This document shows, one piece after another, positions 45,709 through 57,460 of a stretch of DNA of 64,000 nucleotides. This DNA is from Paraphaeosphaeria minitans (taxonomy: Eukaryota; Ascomycota; Dothideomycetes; Pleosporales; Didymosphaeriaceae). The translations under genes were made by a program, and so were the position numbers. A model generated the notes under the pieces. The model was not told the origin of the DNA. It did not search any database and saw nothing but the letters and a program-made list of their open reading frames with translations. Position 1 is the stretch's first letter. Each line of letters starts with the position of its first letter. The stretch covers positions 248,001-312,000 of the forward strand of contig WJXW01000003.1 in assembly GCA_015832175.1 (NCBI GenBank), read 5' to 3'.

Positions 45709-47543
45709 TCAGTATGCTTGTTCGCACATTTTGCCAATGGCATGCTCAATGTCGGAGAAAAGGTTGAGGACGTGCCCGTCGGCGTAGATTTTGATCGACT
45801 CCACCTCTTTGCGGTCGTTACGGAGGGGGCTTTCCATTTTGACGGGACTCCTGGGTGGCGTGGTTTCAGAGCCGTCCTGTAGTGCAGCCGGGTTCAGGAC
45901 TAGGGCGGCAGCCACGTGCTCCAGAAGCTTTTGACGCAGGCGCAAGCGTCGGTTCTCTGCTTGCTCTAGCTTGAGGATGAACTCATCGATGGAGACATCT
46001 AGCTCGGCCAGTGCCTCCTCTTGCTTGAGCAGCGACTCGCGCGAGAAGATGACCGTGTTTCCTCGCTTGAGGTAGGAGATCATACGACTGTGGAGTTTCT
46101 GGCGACCAGCCCGCAATGACTTGTACGTCTTGCGGAGATAATCGCATCGCTCATCCAGAGCTCTCAGTTCCTGTCGTAGAAGATTAGTGGTTGATATCGA
46201 TGGATGGCGATGAGCACTGCATACCCTAGACATGGAAGAGACGTCGCGCTTGTTCATTACTTCGAACTTGTCGGCCTGTTCGGATGCCTGCTTGTACAAG
46301 GTCTCCTTCTCTGCCTTTTGCATACGTCGTGAAGCGTCGGCGACACGCATGCCCTTGGGCAACTGCCAATTGTCGGGCGCGGGCTCCTCGTTCGCCTCCG
46401 AGTCGGCACGGCTTCGTGACCTCTTGCTGGCTCTTCGGACAGGGCGACCGCGGTCCATTACCGATGACTCGGACAGGTTCCTGTTGTGCGTGTTGTGTGA
46501 GGCGAGGGGGTCTCGCCTTTCGATCTTGGGTGACCCACGATAGTCAAACCCACCCCCTGGGGAACCAGCGCTGAATGGATTCGAGATGGCTGATAGAGGC
46601 GTCGGTATCGGGCCGTTCACATTCGGTGATCGCCGGTTTTCGATGGCGCTCAAGGGGGGCATGCCGCCAGAAGTGGCTGTAGCGGGGGTGGTGAGCTGCG
46701 ACCGGCTCGCCTTGGTGTTGAGGTTGAGGGGGCTGGGTGAACCCTTGCCTTCTACTGCCGGGGACTTGGGGGGAACCTCGGGGGGAGATTCTACATCTTC
46801 TGGGATGACGTCTGTATCTACGTTCAAGGTCGGTTTCGACACGACACCTGGGCTGAGGATCGGCGACAGCGGCTTTCCGAGAGTGACGGATTGATCCAAG
46901 CGGCTGGCTTGTTCCGGTGCCCGTTTGACCTGTTCGGGCGAGGAAAAAAAGAAAGACTGACCCTCCTGTGCCGGGGAGGGTCCCGTGACGCAAGACATCA
47001 GGGCATCACCAAAAGGGCCGGCCTTCCAGTTTGTGCCTGGGGCGCTGCTGGATCTCTCGTGGCCAAAAACCTCGGTCGACGCCTTACGTAGAGGTGGTCG
47101 TCCAGGGATGGTGGCTGTTTCGAGTTAGAAATTCGCAAGGGGCGGATGCCAGGGCGATGCTTACGAGAATCGATGGGCATTTCTTGGACCGTGGTCATAG
47201 TACTGCCCAGCTCGGGAACGCTGACCTTTCGTCTTCTGGCTAGAGAACCGCTTCGCTGCCAAAAGGGAACGGTTTCATGAGATACCACGGTATCGCTCAG
47301 TGAGGAAGACGAGCGTCCAACGGACAATGCAGAGAGCTTGTCAGATGCAAAGGTAGTCCGTGGCTGGACTGCTGCAGGGCTCTTGGATGGCCAAAGCTGA
47401 TATCTAGAAGCACCGCCATTCTGTGACTGTGGGCTAAGGATGGAAGGGCTCCTGTCTGGCAGCAGAGGAAGAGAGTCTGCTGATTCGGGATCGGCCTTGA
47501 GAGTTCTCAGTGACTTGGAACGACGAGGCAAATGATAACTCAT
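45709..47543 (-). CDS. coiled-coil protein, possibly 'up-regulated during septation' type
   Basis: Three exons, with introns at 47115-47164 and 46171-46224. The N-terminal 300 residues are serine/proline-rich and disordered (MSYHLPRRSKSLRTLKADPE...). The C-terminal part is a helical, probably coiled-coil region: LPKGMRVADASRRMQKAEKE, ELRALDERCDYLRKTYKSLR, AGRQKLHSRMISYLKRG, LAELDVSIDEFILKLEQAEN and RLRLRQKLLEHVAAAL. The pattern resembles the fungal 'up-regulated during septation' domain, but I am not certain of this. The ATG at 47543 was chosen because the upstream in-frame start at 47573 is GTG. An additional 5' exon cannot be excluded. Confidence 0.65.
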
Positions 47544-48248
47544 TGGTGGTGAAGAAGTGATGCTGGGGAGCACTTACGGGTGACAGGAAGGATGTTTCCA
47601 TGGTTATATAAACGGGCGAGGATGGAGCAGCAGCAGGTCGCATGCAATTGGCAATGTGTGTCATTGCGCTGTTTGAAGTGGCCGTAGCCGTGGCCGGATT
47701 CTTAGGAGCAAGGTAGGTGAGACTGGGAGGCGGGCATGTCAAACATAAGAGACCCTGCAGTGGGTTCGTGTAAATAGGCATGGCTTTGGCTTAAGTGTGG
47801 CTCCCTCAAACTACTATTGCTACATGCACGAGTGAGGAGCCCCCTGCAGGGCAGAGGTGCCAATGGCGAGCGGGCATCGCCTAGGCTCTCGGGGCCGTGT
47901 CCAAAGATTGACGCGCTTGGGATGAAACACGGGCCTGACTGCCCACGTCTGGCGATTCGTGGGGAACTTGCAGGCACCGCAGGGAACAGAGTGCCGCGAT
48001 GCACCGTGGTTGCAGCCTGCCCTGTCTATAAATGGAGCTGCTATGGCGATGAGCAGCGGGCGAGTCAACGGACGTTGGTCTTCTGGTACGCGTGCTGCAG
48101 GTGGCAGCGAGCATGCTTCTGGGGACAGGGCTCTGGAGGCTGCAGCGTGCGGAAGTGCCCAAGACTGAGGTAGGTAGATAGGTAGTGCACCTGATAAGCA
48201 GCAGCAGCAGCAGGACATATCTAGCATGCTTGCCCTCTGGCCAGCCAG

Positions 48249-48283
48249 CGAGGAGGAGGAGGAGGAGGAGGAGGAGGAGGAGG
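48249..48283. repeat. (GAG)n microsatellite
   Basis: About eleven GAG triplets. Confidence 0.9.
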
Positions 48284-48956
48284 TGCAGCACCTGAAGATA
48301 CCGTAGGTACCTAGGTACCTAAGCCATGGGCAACGCGACGAAGCGATGGACGACGGCGCGAATCCAGAGGCGGAACCAAAGCCGCTCGCACGGGGTGGCG
48401 GCACTGTGGCCGACGAGGTGAAGGTTCGGGTGTTCAATCATACTTCGTTGGCGTCGAACCAGGGCCGAAGGGCCGGCAGCCAGTGCTCAACGGCGCATCC
48501 CAAGTGTATCCACTTGTGGTCACGACGTCACGGCACTGGTGCAGTCGGTCTTCGTATCCTCCCACAGGGCGCATCCACACATCCACATCAGCATGCGCAG
48601 TCCGGTGCCGCGGCGGGTATGCGGCTGGGAGGGGTGTCGAACACTGCGGGAGGCTACCTAGTCTGGTCCCATGTTGCCACGCGACGGCTACCTTCCAGTC
48701 TGCCTAATTAACGCCTGGCCAAACTGATCGGGACGGACTGTGGTGGAACAGCAGAAGTTTCTAGGGGACATTGTGACAAACATCTGTTTCTAGTCGAGCT
48801 CCTTGGGTTGTCAACCCCTGCCGCTGCCGTGGGACCCTTTCCGCGACGGTTTCGACTGCGTGGTGCTTGTCCGGTGTGCCATCAATGATCATCATCATCA
48901 GCAACAGCAGCGGCACTGATGCTCCCATCACTCGTCGCCGCCGGAGACAAGGGAAA

Positions 48957-49041
48957 ATCGAAACCGTCAGTGTGCAGGCGTTTACTGCCATGGAAACTGC
49001 AGGCGGTCACTGCCATGGAAACCGTCAGTGTGCAGGCGCTT
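48957..49041. repeat. short nested direct repeats
   Basis: AACCGTCAGTGTGCAGGCG occurs twice and CACTGCCATGGAAAC-like units occur between, giving an interleaved duplication of about 60 bp. Confidence 0.75.
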
Positions 49042-49611
49042 AGGTACTGCTACCGAACCTCGTCCACGAACATCAGCTCCGTGCTGACGGCGTCCTTGGT
49101 GATTCTTACGGCGTCGTCGGGTGCAGGCTGCAGCTTGCTTGCTGAGAAAATTCAAACATGGCTGGAAAACCCTCCCCGAGTCAACTCGCTTGCACGCTCC
49201 CGAGGCACAAATGCCCGTCGCCCGGCGATGCCAATTTCCTCGCCTTGACAGTTGCTTCCCTCTCCCAGTCGACCAGTTCTTATGACCACCATGCTATGTA
49301 TTAAGACTGGGGTAGACTAGTTTGGCCCAACTTACAAAAGACCGCCACCTAATAACGCTCAAGGTGCATAGTCTAGCGCCATTGAGCAGCCTCAATCTCC
49401 AGCAAGCTTGGTCACACTGGTCACTCGCGAACCACGGAGCCACTTTTCCAATTCATACCAACACACTAGCCCAACCGGCCTCTGTTTTGCTGTTACAGCA
49501 TTGGCACCGAACAAGATTCGCCAAGCTTCACTCCTGGGCGCGTCCTAACTCCACTTGCATCGCCTTGCTCCTTTAGAGCGTCCTCCTGTGCCTAACCATG
49601 CAGCTAGTTCA

Positions 49612-49666
49612 TCTCCTCACACTCAAATGCGGGCAGCTAAAACTATCTCCTCACACTCAAATGCGG
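49612..49666. repeat. direct repeat CTCCTCACACTCAAATGCGG
   Basis: A 20-base unit occurs twice, about 36 bases apart. Confidence 0.8.
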
Positions 49667-52641
49667 TTCGCCGATCGACTCTCCCGCTGAGCCCTGCGAG
49701 CCACCGTTTCTTTAGACACGCAAGACACCACGTGCAGGTTGGGCACCCTGCGAGCGAGCTCCTGAGTAGGTACATAGACCATAATATAGGCGAAGCGAAG
49801 GTTTCGCGAACTCGGACCCTGTCAACAATAGCCCATGCTGCCGAGCTATACCTACAACACTTTCACTCCGACGTTTCTTTTCCTGCCCACGATGAGTATA
49901 ATTCCGCCCAATACCTCAGTTCATCTGGTCAGATTCTTGGCAGGTACGCCAGTGACAATGCAAGTACTCCTGCACCCTCAACGGCATGCCCAGCACTGCG
50001 ATAACATAGGTAACAAGCTTTCGATAAACACACATGCGGTTCTGGGCTCGCGCACGGACTAATGGTACTGATTCATGCCCAAGGTTTGTAATTATGCCCG
50101 ATCTGCATTTTCCTTGCTAGAGGGAAGTTGGTGCCGACACGCCGGCTGCGCTGATCACCATCTCGTCCAGATACGCTGACATTCACCATCTCAATCCCAG
50201 AGCGACCACGGAATATTGGCCTGAAAAGCAATTCCGGTCCATCTTGAGCGTTGCGTGCAGACATCACACCGTGCATCTGCGGCAGGGATCCTTCGTGGCT
50301 GGCACTGATCCGGAATCGAACCCCACAAAAAAACGTACGTTGTTCATGCGTCTCGCCTACACGGGTAAAGATGTGACGACCGCTCCAGCATTGCAGCTGG
50401 AAATACGCACCCACTTACGATTCTTTATCGTTCCCATCGGCTGGCCTTGAACAGATTCGGGGTCGTTTGCAGCTTTCGAGTCAGTCTTGCGCGGCATGCA
50501 TTCCTTTCGGAGATTCGCTTCAAGCCGTCCTCGACATGACGCATAATGATTTTCAGGAACGCTCCTCGCGAGCTGACCGGACTGTGGACAAGGGTCTGCG
50601 AAATCCACCCGAGGATCCTCACATTGGTATTTGGGTCTGCCTCAGCCAGGGTGCGCTGAGCTTCGGGAGCTACGCCCAATCCCTTGAGCTCTTTCATTGA
50701 ATGACTGCATTTACATTATCGGGATTAGTTGACTTGCCGCCTGCGCTCGTTCTGCTCCTGCATACACCCAATCACGGTCCATCAACGAGAGTGATGGATG
50801 CAGCAGACTACCGGCACGCAGAGTGCGATGCAATAGGGGAGCTCTTCACCGCCGTATTTGCAGATATTTTCACCGATATCACATATGACTTGCGCTCTCG
50901 AGCTATGAGTTCATGAAGCGCATTTTTTGTCACATCTTAGCAAACTCTTCGCTTTCACTCATCGAATTTCGGTTTCCAGGCACGAACGATGACATCTGTT
51001 CGAATAGAGCAAACGGGTAAAGCCATGAAAACAATTCTAGATTTCGAATATGATATCACCATCAAACAGCCGTCGTTCATTTCCAACTACTCGACTAGGC
51101 CGACCATGTCTAACATGTTCTTCTCCACCTCGCGAAACACGAAACGAAACGACGCTGGCACTTGGCACTACGAACCTGTATTGGTTACGTTACTTGAGAC
51201 TACCTGCTGTATACTCCAGTCAAGGTACCTACGTCAAAGACTTCGAAAACTGATGGGTCGGATGTGGGCCGCTTCATGCGGCTCGTGGTCATGGGCAGGA
51301 TTTTTGCCTTCACACTATCTGCCGTCACGCTTTCATGCATAGGAAGACCTGCATTGCCACCATGACGGTATAGAGAGGATGCCACGATCAACACGATCAA
51401 CATGTTCTGCAACTATGTTTGCATTCCTTTTTCAACGTGAACGTGCAGATCTGCGTTGTAAAGCCACTCATTCACGCGTCTTGGAACACTGCGTAGGAAT
51501 GCTGCAGAGCGAGATGGAACTTGCCCTGCCGTCGTCCCAACCATGTTCTCGCCATCGCTGAATGGATCATTGTGGTTTAAAATGCTGCGCTTAGTGCGCT
51601 ATTCTATACTTTGTCAGTGTTTGCAGCGGTGCATCCTTTCTCAGCCTGAACTGAGGCCGCTGCGGACAGCCCTGATCCGCACAGCTCTTCCTCACGCAAC
51701 TTTTCATTCGCTCCGTTTAACCTGAACCTGCGATTTTGACCAGCCTTATTTCCATACGGCATCTGCACGAGGTCGCCATTGCTCTCATCGGTCGGGATCT
51801 GATCGGTGGGCAGGTAGCGACCCGTGCCGCATTACACAAGATCAACCGTCAGCACCTTGTTAGTACGCTCAGAGACCTTGGAATTGACACCCCTTCTCCT
51901 CACTTCTCCTACTTCCTAAATGCCGTACATACATCGTCGTCGCATCTCTTTTCAACCTCGCGCTATTGATTCGTTACCAGATTTGAACCATGATCCCTTT
52001 CTTCAATGGGCCTCGTGCATCCGGTGTAATATATCAGCCGCAGACCCTTGGATTGGAGCACCACCGCGCATCGATCTATCGATACGATACCGTAAGCTTT
52101 TGGAGACGTCCGACACCATCTTTCGACCACGCATTCCAACGACGAATCCACCACCACCCCCAGGCCCCAAGACACCCAGTCCTGGATCCAAGAAGCGCTG
52201 TATTTGTCCACGCCCGAGATTTCCCCCTGACTACCCACACCCACACGGCTAAACGCTTGCGTTCTCACCGCTCCTACGCATCTCGCCCCAGCATCTACCT
52301 ACCCCGGCAGCACGCAGAATACCGCAAAGGCGGAGCCCATGTCGCCGTCCTGCCGCCAATCGCCCTTGTGCCACGCGCTCTAAACAATTTTCCGGCGCTG
52401 CGCCGTCCGCGTCGCAACACCGCGTCGCGGTTTCGGCTCCTGTGCCGAACGCACATGACTACACTGCCCCTACACTTACACTTGCACTTGCACAACGTGC
52501 ACGTGCATGGACATGGATTTGCACATTGCAGCACAGCGCAGTAGCTGCGACGAAACGGAGCATCCCTCCCCTTCAAGCCTGCTTGCTTGCTTGCAAGTTG
52601 CTTCCGGGTGTCGCTATCACTGTCGACGTGGGCGGTTTCAT

Positions 52642-52653
52642 GGGGGGGGGGGG
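52642..52653. repeat. 12-base G run
   Basis: A poly-G homopolymer in the gene-poor region; its length is prone to sequencing error. Confidence 0.8.
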
Positions 52654-53368
52654 AGAGGCCAGACCGCACCAGACTATGCGCAGACCTGGACGTCGTGAGC
52701 ATTCCGTGTCAGCTATTACACGCTGCAGCGAGGATTCCCCGCAAAGATGCACGATGGCGGTCTGGATAATCAACCACGACTGGCGCTTTTTGGTCGCATC
52801 GTCGCCCATGCTTGACGTGTGTGTGTGTTGATGTTTTCCCCTGGTGGAGCGAGAATGCGGGGTGCGGTAACCTGCTCACTACTACCTACTTACTGGCACT
52901 GCGTGAGCAGAGGCGCGTCTTGCAACACGAGATTGTCAACCTTGAAACGGTAGATGGGCTGGTGGGCTTATGCAAGGGGTGCCTTGGTGGCTACGGCAGC
53001 ACAAGCATCTACTCGGATTGTGAACCATGCTACAATTATAGTACAGAATACAAACGTATGATACATACAGCAAAGTCTAGTCTGGTCCGTCTTGCAACGC
53101 TGCCCTGCAAAATCGTTCCCGCCCTCCGCGAGGCACTGACGTTCGTGGTGTGCAGACACGACCCCGCCAGCCGCAAAGGGCACCTCCTCCGCGATGCCAC
53201 TGCCCACTTCCACAACACTTGGCCATGTAGCCAGCGCGTACGCGCTGGATAGGGCAGCAGTGCGGTGGTGGTTGTGCTGCTTCCGCATCGGGGGTGCCGC
53301 TCCAGCTGAGCTTGAACTGCCGTGGCAGACCAGCGAAGTCAGTGTGGCAGTTGGGCGCCCACCGCAGC

Positions 53369-54852
53369 CTACCGGAGCTCGACGCCCAGCTTATCGACGA
53401 GCTCCCTGCGGAAGCGCTCGTGCAGGTCGTTGGTCTCGTCGTTGGTGAGCGTGCGCTCCAGGTGGCGGTAGTTGACGCGGTAGCACATGCTCCTGCGGCC
53501 CGTCTTGGGGTGCACGAATTCGTCGGTGAGCCGGACGTCCTCTGCGACGTCGCCGCAGACCTCGCGCGCAATCTCCATGACGTCGTTTTCGTGGAAGCCC
53601 GCCCCGGTCGAAGCGGTGAGGGGAGGACTCGCGCCGCCCGCCGCGCTGCTTGACGAGCGCAGCCAGAAGGACACGTCCTTGAAGCACGCGGGGTACTTGC
53701 TGAACGGGACGAACCGCTTGGGAGCTGCCGAGGCGCTGAACTGCCCGAGGAACCGCGCGTCGGTGCTCCAGAAGAGACGGATGTCAGGGATCCCATAGAG
53801 CAGCATGGCGATGCGCTCGAGACCGAGACCAAAAGCCCAGCCGACGCGGTGCGGGACGCCCGCATTGTTGAGGATGGACTGCTGGACGATGCCGCTGCCG
53901 AGCACCTCGAGCCAGTCGCCCTGCCAGAAGACCTCGAGCTCCCACGAGGGCGACGTGAAGGGGAAGTAGGCTTCGACCCAGCGGATCTTGAGCAGCTCTT
54001 CGGATGCTGCGGCATCGGCGGTGGCGGACTTGGCGGCGTTGAAGATGGCGACGACAACGTCTTCGAGGGAGCGCTTGAGGTGCGCGGCGATGGCCTCGGT
54101 TTCGTCGGCGGCGTGGCCGTCCTGGAGCGGGTTGCGCTCGGGGTGGATGGTGGGGTTCGGGTCGGAGACTTCCACGGAGTGCTTGGGGATCCTTTCGACG
54201 TCGTCCCAGATGAGTTGCGCGAGCGTCTTGCCCTGCTTCTCTGCGAGTCGGCGATCCCATGTCCGCGCGCCTTCCATCTGGTGGAACACGGGATAGTGGC
54301 TTCGGTCGATGGCGTCCCTCCTATACACATCTGCGCTGATTAGGAACCTACGTTGTGGAAGACAAGTCAGCGTAGTGCTCTAACAACAAGATCTTCAGAC
54401 TTAGGTAGATGTCTCAGCTGGCTGTTCATGTGGATATCTTAAATAGAAATGAAAGTCTGCAGGACACACAACAGCAACAGCGAATACACCCATTTTTACT
54501 TACCCATCTGCTTCGTCTTTCCTGAAGGTATCTGCCTGGTGGGCGGAGGTGTGCGTGCGAAGCACAGTGTTGGCGTTGAGATAGTAAGTGTCAGTCTTGG
54601 ACCGGCCTACGTGATCTTGGGGAAAGCCTAAGGAGTCGAAGTTCTGGTGCGTAGTGACGATGGGAAACAGGTTGTTGTGGGTACGGTAGCCTGGGAATCG
54701 GGACTCGATGAGTTGGCGGGTGATGGTGAGGGGGTGGTCGGGTTGGGTGTGGAGGCGGCGGGGGATGGCGGAGAGGATAGTCGAGGGGGTGTTCATCCAT
54801 GAGTCGGTTGGGTACTTTTTGCCTTCTACAGTGACTTCCTTTTGGGATGATC
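53369..54852 (-). CDS. MSF1: mitochondrial phenylalanyl-tRNA synthetase (5' end unresolved)
   Basis: Two exons are clear, joined by the 156-nt intron 54348-54503. The upstream exon reads QKEVTVEGKKYPTDSWMN, RFPGYRTHNNLFPIVTTHQN and TSAHQADTFRK. The downstream exon begins FLISADVYRRDAIDRSHYPV and holds the class II catalytic segments WVEAYFPFTSPSWELEVFW, GVPHRVGWAFGLGLERIAML and a C-terminal anticodon-binding (FDX-ACB) domain with PACFKDVSFWL and YRVNYRHLERTLTNDE. This is the monomeric mitochondrial enzyme that charges tRNA-Phe. The frame is closed by TAA upstream of an acceptor at 54853, so a first exon with the targeting peptide must lie further upstream. I could not place it with confidence. 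Confidence 0.88.
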
Positions 54853-55455
54853 CTGGAACCAGTTAGCGGCTGGTGATATACGAGCGTGCAAGCAGGAGCG
54901 GGCATGGAGAGACTAGGATGTTCAAAACTTAAGTCGGAGGTCCGTCTTGACGTATTCGATCTACTTGGATGCGGATTGACCTAGTAGCCATCCGGGGGGG
55001 ACAAAGTAAGACCACATATATCATGATATGGGCATGTGTAGATACCGCCAAAATGAAGGTTGTAGTCACATGACATAAACTCACCTGAAGAATTATATCG
55101 CATTTGACACGACCAAACCCATGGCGGCCACTGCGCCCTGCGGGCCCCTATGCTAGATCTTTCTGTTAATTGACGGCACAAGGCCGCCGACAACGGTGGT
55201 ATCCGCATGCTGGATGGAACTTTCAGCTATCGTGCAATGGCGTCGACGCGTCCCCAGAAAACACACGCGACGCCAAGCTTTTCGGAGCCAGGATTAACAC
55301 CGAATCCAAGCTCCAATTTTCCAATGACGTCCCGTCGTCCGTCCATACTTCCGCAATTACCTCCCTTGCGCGCAATTTGAACCCTTTTGACCGTGGGCAG
55401 AGTGAATTGCAGATCACATGCAGCTTCTGTACAGAGCGGAAAGGGCAAGGGAATC
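54853..55455. other. divergent upstream region
   Basis: Between PheRS and the carrier gene. It should contain the missing first exon of the synthetase; a candidate ATG (MATRSIRIQ) lies on the minus strand near 54992 but its splice phase does not fit. Confidence 0.4.
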
Positions 55456-56525
55456 ATGCCGGCTCTCGAGAAGGAGGTGAGCGCGGCGGAATTGCGCAAG
55501 AGTCAGGATGTGAAGAAGAAGCCGATTTACTATCCCTTCTGGTTTGGAGGGAGCGCGAGTTGCTTTGCGGCGTGTTTTACACATCCGCTGGATCTGGGTG
55601 AGCTTTGAAAGTCAACATGAAGAGCTCCGACTAACAAGCTGGCAGTGAAGGTACAAGTGCTCGTACACTGATACAACGACAAGCGCTCACGTGATTCCAG
55701 GTCAGATTGCAGATGCAAAGCGCTCAGGGCCCGCGGCTTAACATGGTGCAAATGTTCGGCCATGTCGCGAAGACAGACGGCATTATGGGCCTGTATCGAG
55801 GGGTATGCGTGCACCTCCGTACCCTCTACCTCTTCTAACGATCCCCCCAGCTATCGGCAGCGCAACTCCGCCAGCTGACCTACAGCATGACGCGCTTCGG
55901 CATCTACGAAGCCCTCAAAGACCGCGTCACGACCGCCGAAACCAAGCCCTCCTTCCTCACCCTCGTCGCAATGGCCTCCGTCTCCGGCTTCCTCGGCGGC
56001 GTCGCCGGCAACCCAGGCGACATTCTCAATGTGCGCATGCAGCACGACGCGGCACTGCCTCTGGAGCAGCGCCGCAAATACAAGCACGTGTTCGACGGGC
56101 TAATCCGCACCACGCGGGAGGAGGGCGTGGGTAGGCTCTGGCGCGGCGTGTGGCCCAACTCGTCGCGCGCGGTGCTCATGACGGTCGGACAGCTGGCGTC
56201 GTACGACGGCTTCAAGCGTGTGCTGCTAGAGAAGACGCCGCTGCAGGACAACCTCACGACGCACTTCACCGCAAGCTTCCTCGCGGGCTTCGTTGCAACG
56301 ACCATCTGCTCGCCCGTCGATGTCATCAAGACCAAGGTCATGGGATCGACCGAGAGCAAGAGCATGATGAAGATTATCACCGACACCACACGCGCCGAGG
56401 GCTTGCGCTGGATGTTCAGGGGCTGGGTGCCGAGTTTTATCCGCATGGGCCCACATACCATCCTCACCTTCGTGTTTTTGGAGCAGCACAAGAAGATATA
56501 TCGGAAGCTGAAGGGCCTGGATTAA
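55456..56525 (+). CDS. DIC1: mitochondrial dicarboxylate-type carrier (SLC25 family)
   Basis: Four exons, with introns at 55598-55645, 55651-55700 and 55803-55850; exon 2 is only 5 nt (TGAAG). The 307-residue product shows the three carrier repeats with PxD/E motifs: HPLDLVKVRLQMQ, GNPGDILNVRMQHD and SPVDVIKTKVMG. Helices follow the usual six-span plan. The sequence resembles the yeast dicarboxylate carrier (FWFGGSASCFAACFTHPLD at the start, RGWVPSFIRMGPHTI near the end), which exchanges malate or succinate for phosphate across the inner membrane. The ATG at 55456 opens MPALEKEVSAAELRKS. Exact substrate is inferred from similarity only. Confidence 0.88.
55646..55650 (+). other. 5-nt microexon of the carrier gene
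   Basis: TGAAG lies between an acceptor GGCAG and a donor GTACAA. It supplies the last two bases of a valine codon and a lysine codon, restoring PLDLVKVR, the conserved first carrier signature. Without it the frame is lost. Confidence 0.85.
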
Positions 56526-57460
56526 GGTTGCGGGGCGGGAAGGAAAGAGCATATATATGCGCTGGTGCACAGAGGCTGTCTACGGGGGCGGTTGGTCCGA
56601 CTATTTTGATACCTGCAACATTGCATGTTGCTTTGTACATTGTTGTATAGACGATAAATAGACGTATCGGCGAGCATGGCAGCTCGTGTGTAGATAAACA
56701 CCATGTCAATATTTCTATATTCTCTATATAGAAGCCTCGGTACGGCCTTCGCGCAAGACAAATCACAAATTGTCGCTTATTGATTCTTCCACACATACAC
56801 CCACAGAGAACGTGATGTCTACCTCGAACCAATACATTTCCCTCTCCCTGCAAGGAAAATAGCTCACTGCTGCTAGCAATAAGTTGGTTGGGAAGATGTT
56901 GTTATAGATTGTAGACTGCATCTCTCGAGACAACCACCGCATTCGTCTTATACGCACGCACATCCCGTCATGCGAAGCTACAAGTCACGTAGATAGTATT
57001 TGCAGCTTATACTTGCCGTATAGAAATAATAACATGAAATCAGTTTCCCAATACACATCTACATCTACATGTACACGTTTCACCGTGCAGACAAACAGCA
57101 GGGGGTAAACAAGAGAAGAGCGCTGGTCTGCTCAACTCGAACGCTTGGAAGTAGAGGTGTATATATATATCCATCTCATGTTGCATCTGCCAGTATGCAT
57201 ACGTATGGCATACCACCCCATACCTAACCAAAAACACAGATACGCCACGGAACAGCTGGCCGACACGGAGAACGGTGTTGATCCGAACTACCTACCGGAG
57301 TAGATGGGGGGAAGCTACCGTGACAGATAAAGACGACATACAAGACGGCGTTTCCCCTTGCACCATGGGTTACCGGAAAGATGTTGCCGCCGCGTCCGAG
57401 GTCCTGGAAACGACGTGCATACAACACAGCCTCCTGCCAAACTCCGCTGTCAGGCCATAT
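56526..57460. other. intergenic, convergent 3' ends
   Basis: AT-richer than its surroundings, with several TATATA runs (56551, 56725, 57161). No gene seen. Confidence 0.6.

Larger units (their letters stand above)
47544..53368. other. gene-poor region
   Basis: Nearly 6 kb without a supported gene on either strand. It holds GAG and CAT runs, a 12-base G run, several short direct repeats and repeated TAGGTA motifs. Open frames are short (under 210 codons), low in complexity and without recognisable motifs. Transposon remnants were not recognised, but heavy decay could hide them. Confidence 0.55.

Noticed and set aside
47820..48437. A 205-codon minus-strand frame with a serine run
   Set aside because: The serine run is merely the translated GAG microsatellite; the rest shows no conservation-like pattern.
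50428..50697. A 90-codon minus-strand ATG frame (KELKGLGVAPEAQRTLAEAD...)
   Set aside because: It looks somewhat protein-like, but I recognise no family and could not join it to neighbouring frames with convincing introns. It remains a candidate only.
53077..54330. A 417-codon minus-strand frame rich in Ser, Pro and Arg
   Set aside because: It is an alternative frame of the mitochondrial PheRS exon, which has full catalytic motifs in the other frame.
55456..55603. Reading the first carrier exon through into the intron as a short protein
   Set aside because: It stops soon after the donor, whereas splicing with the 5-nt microexon restores the invariant carrier signature.
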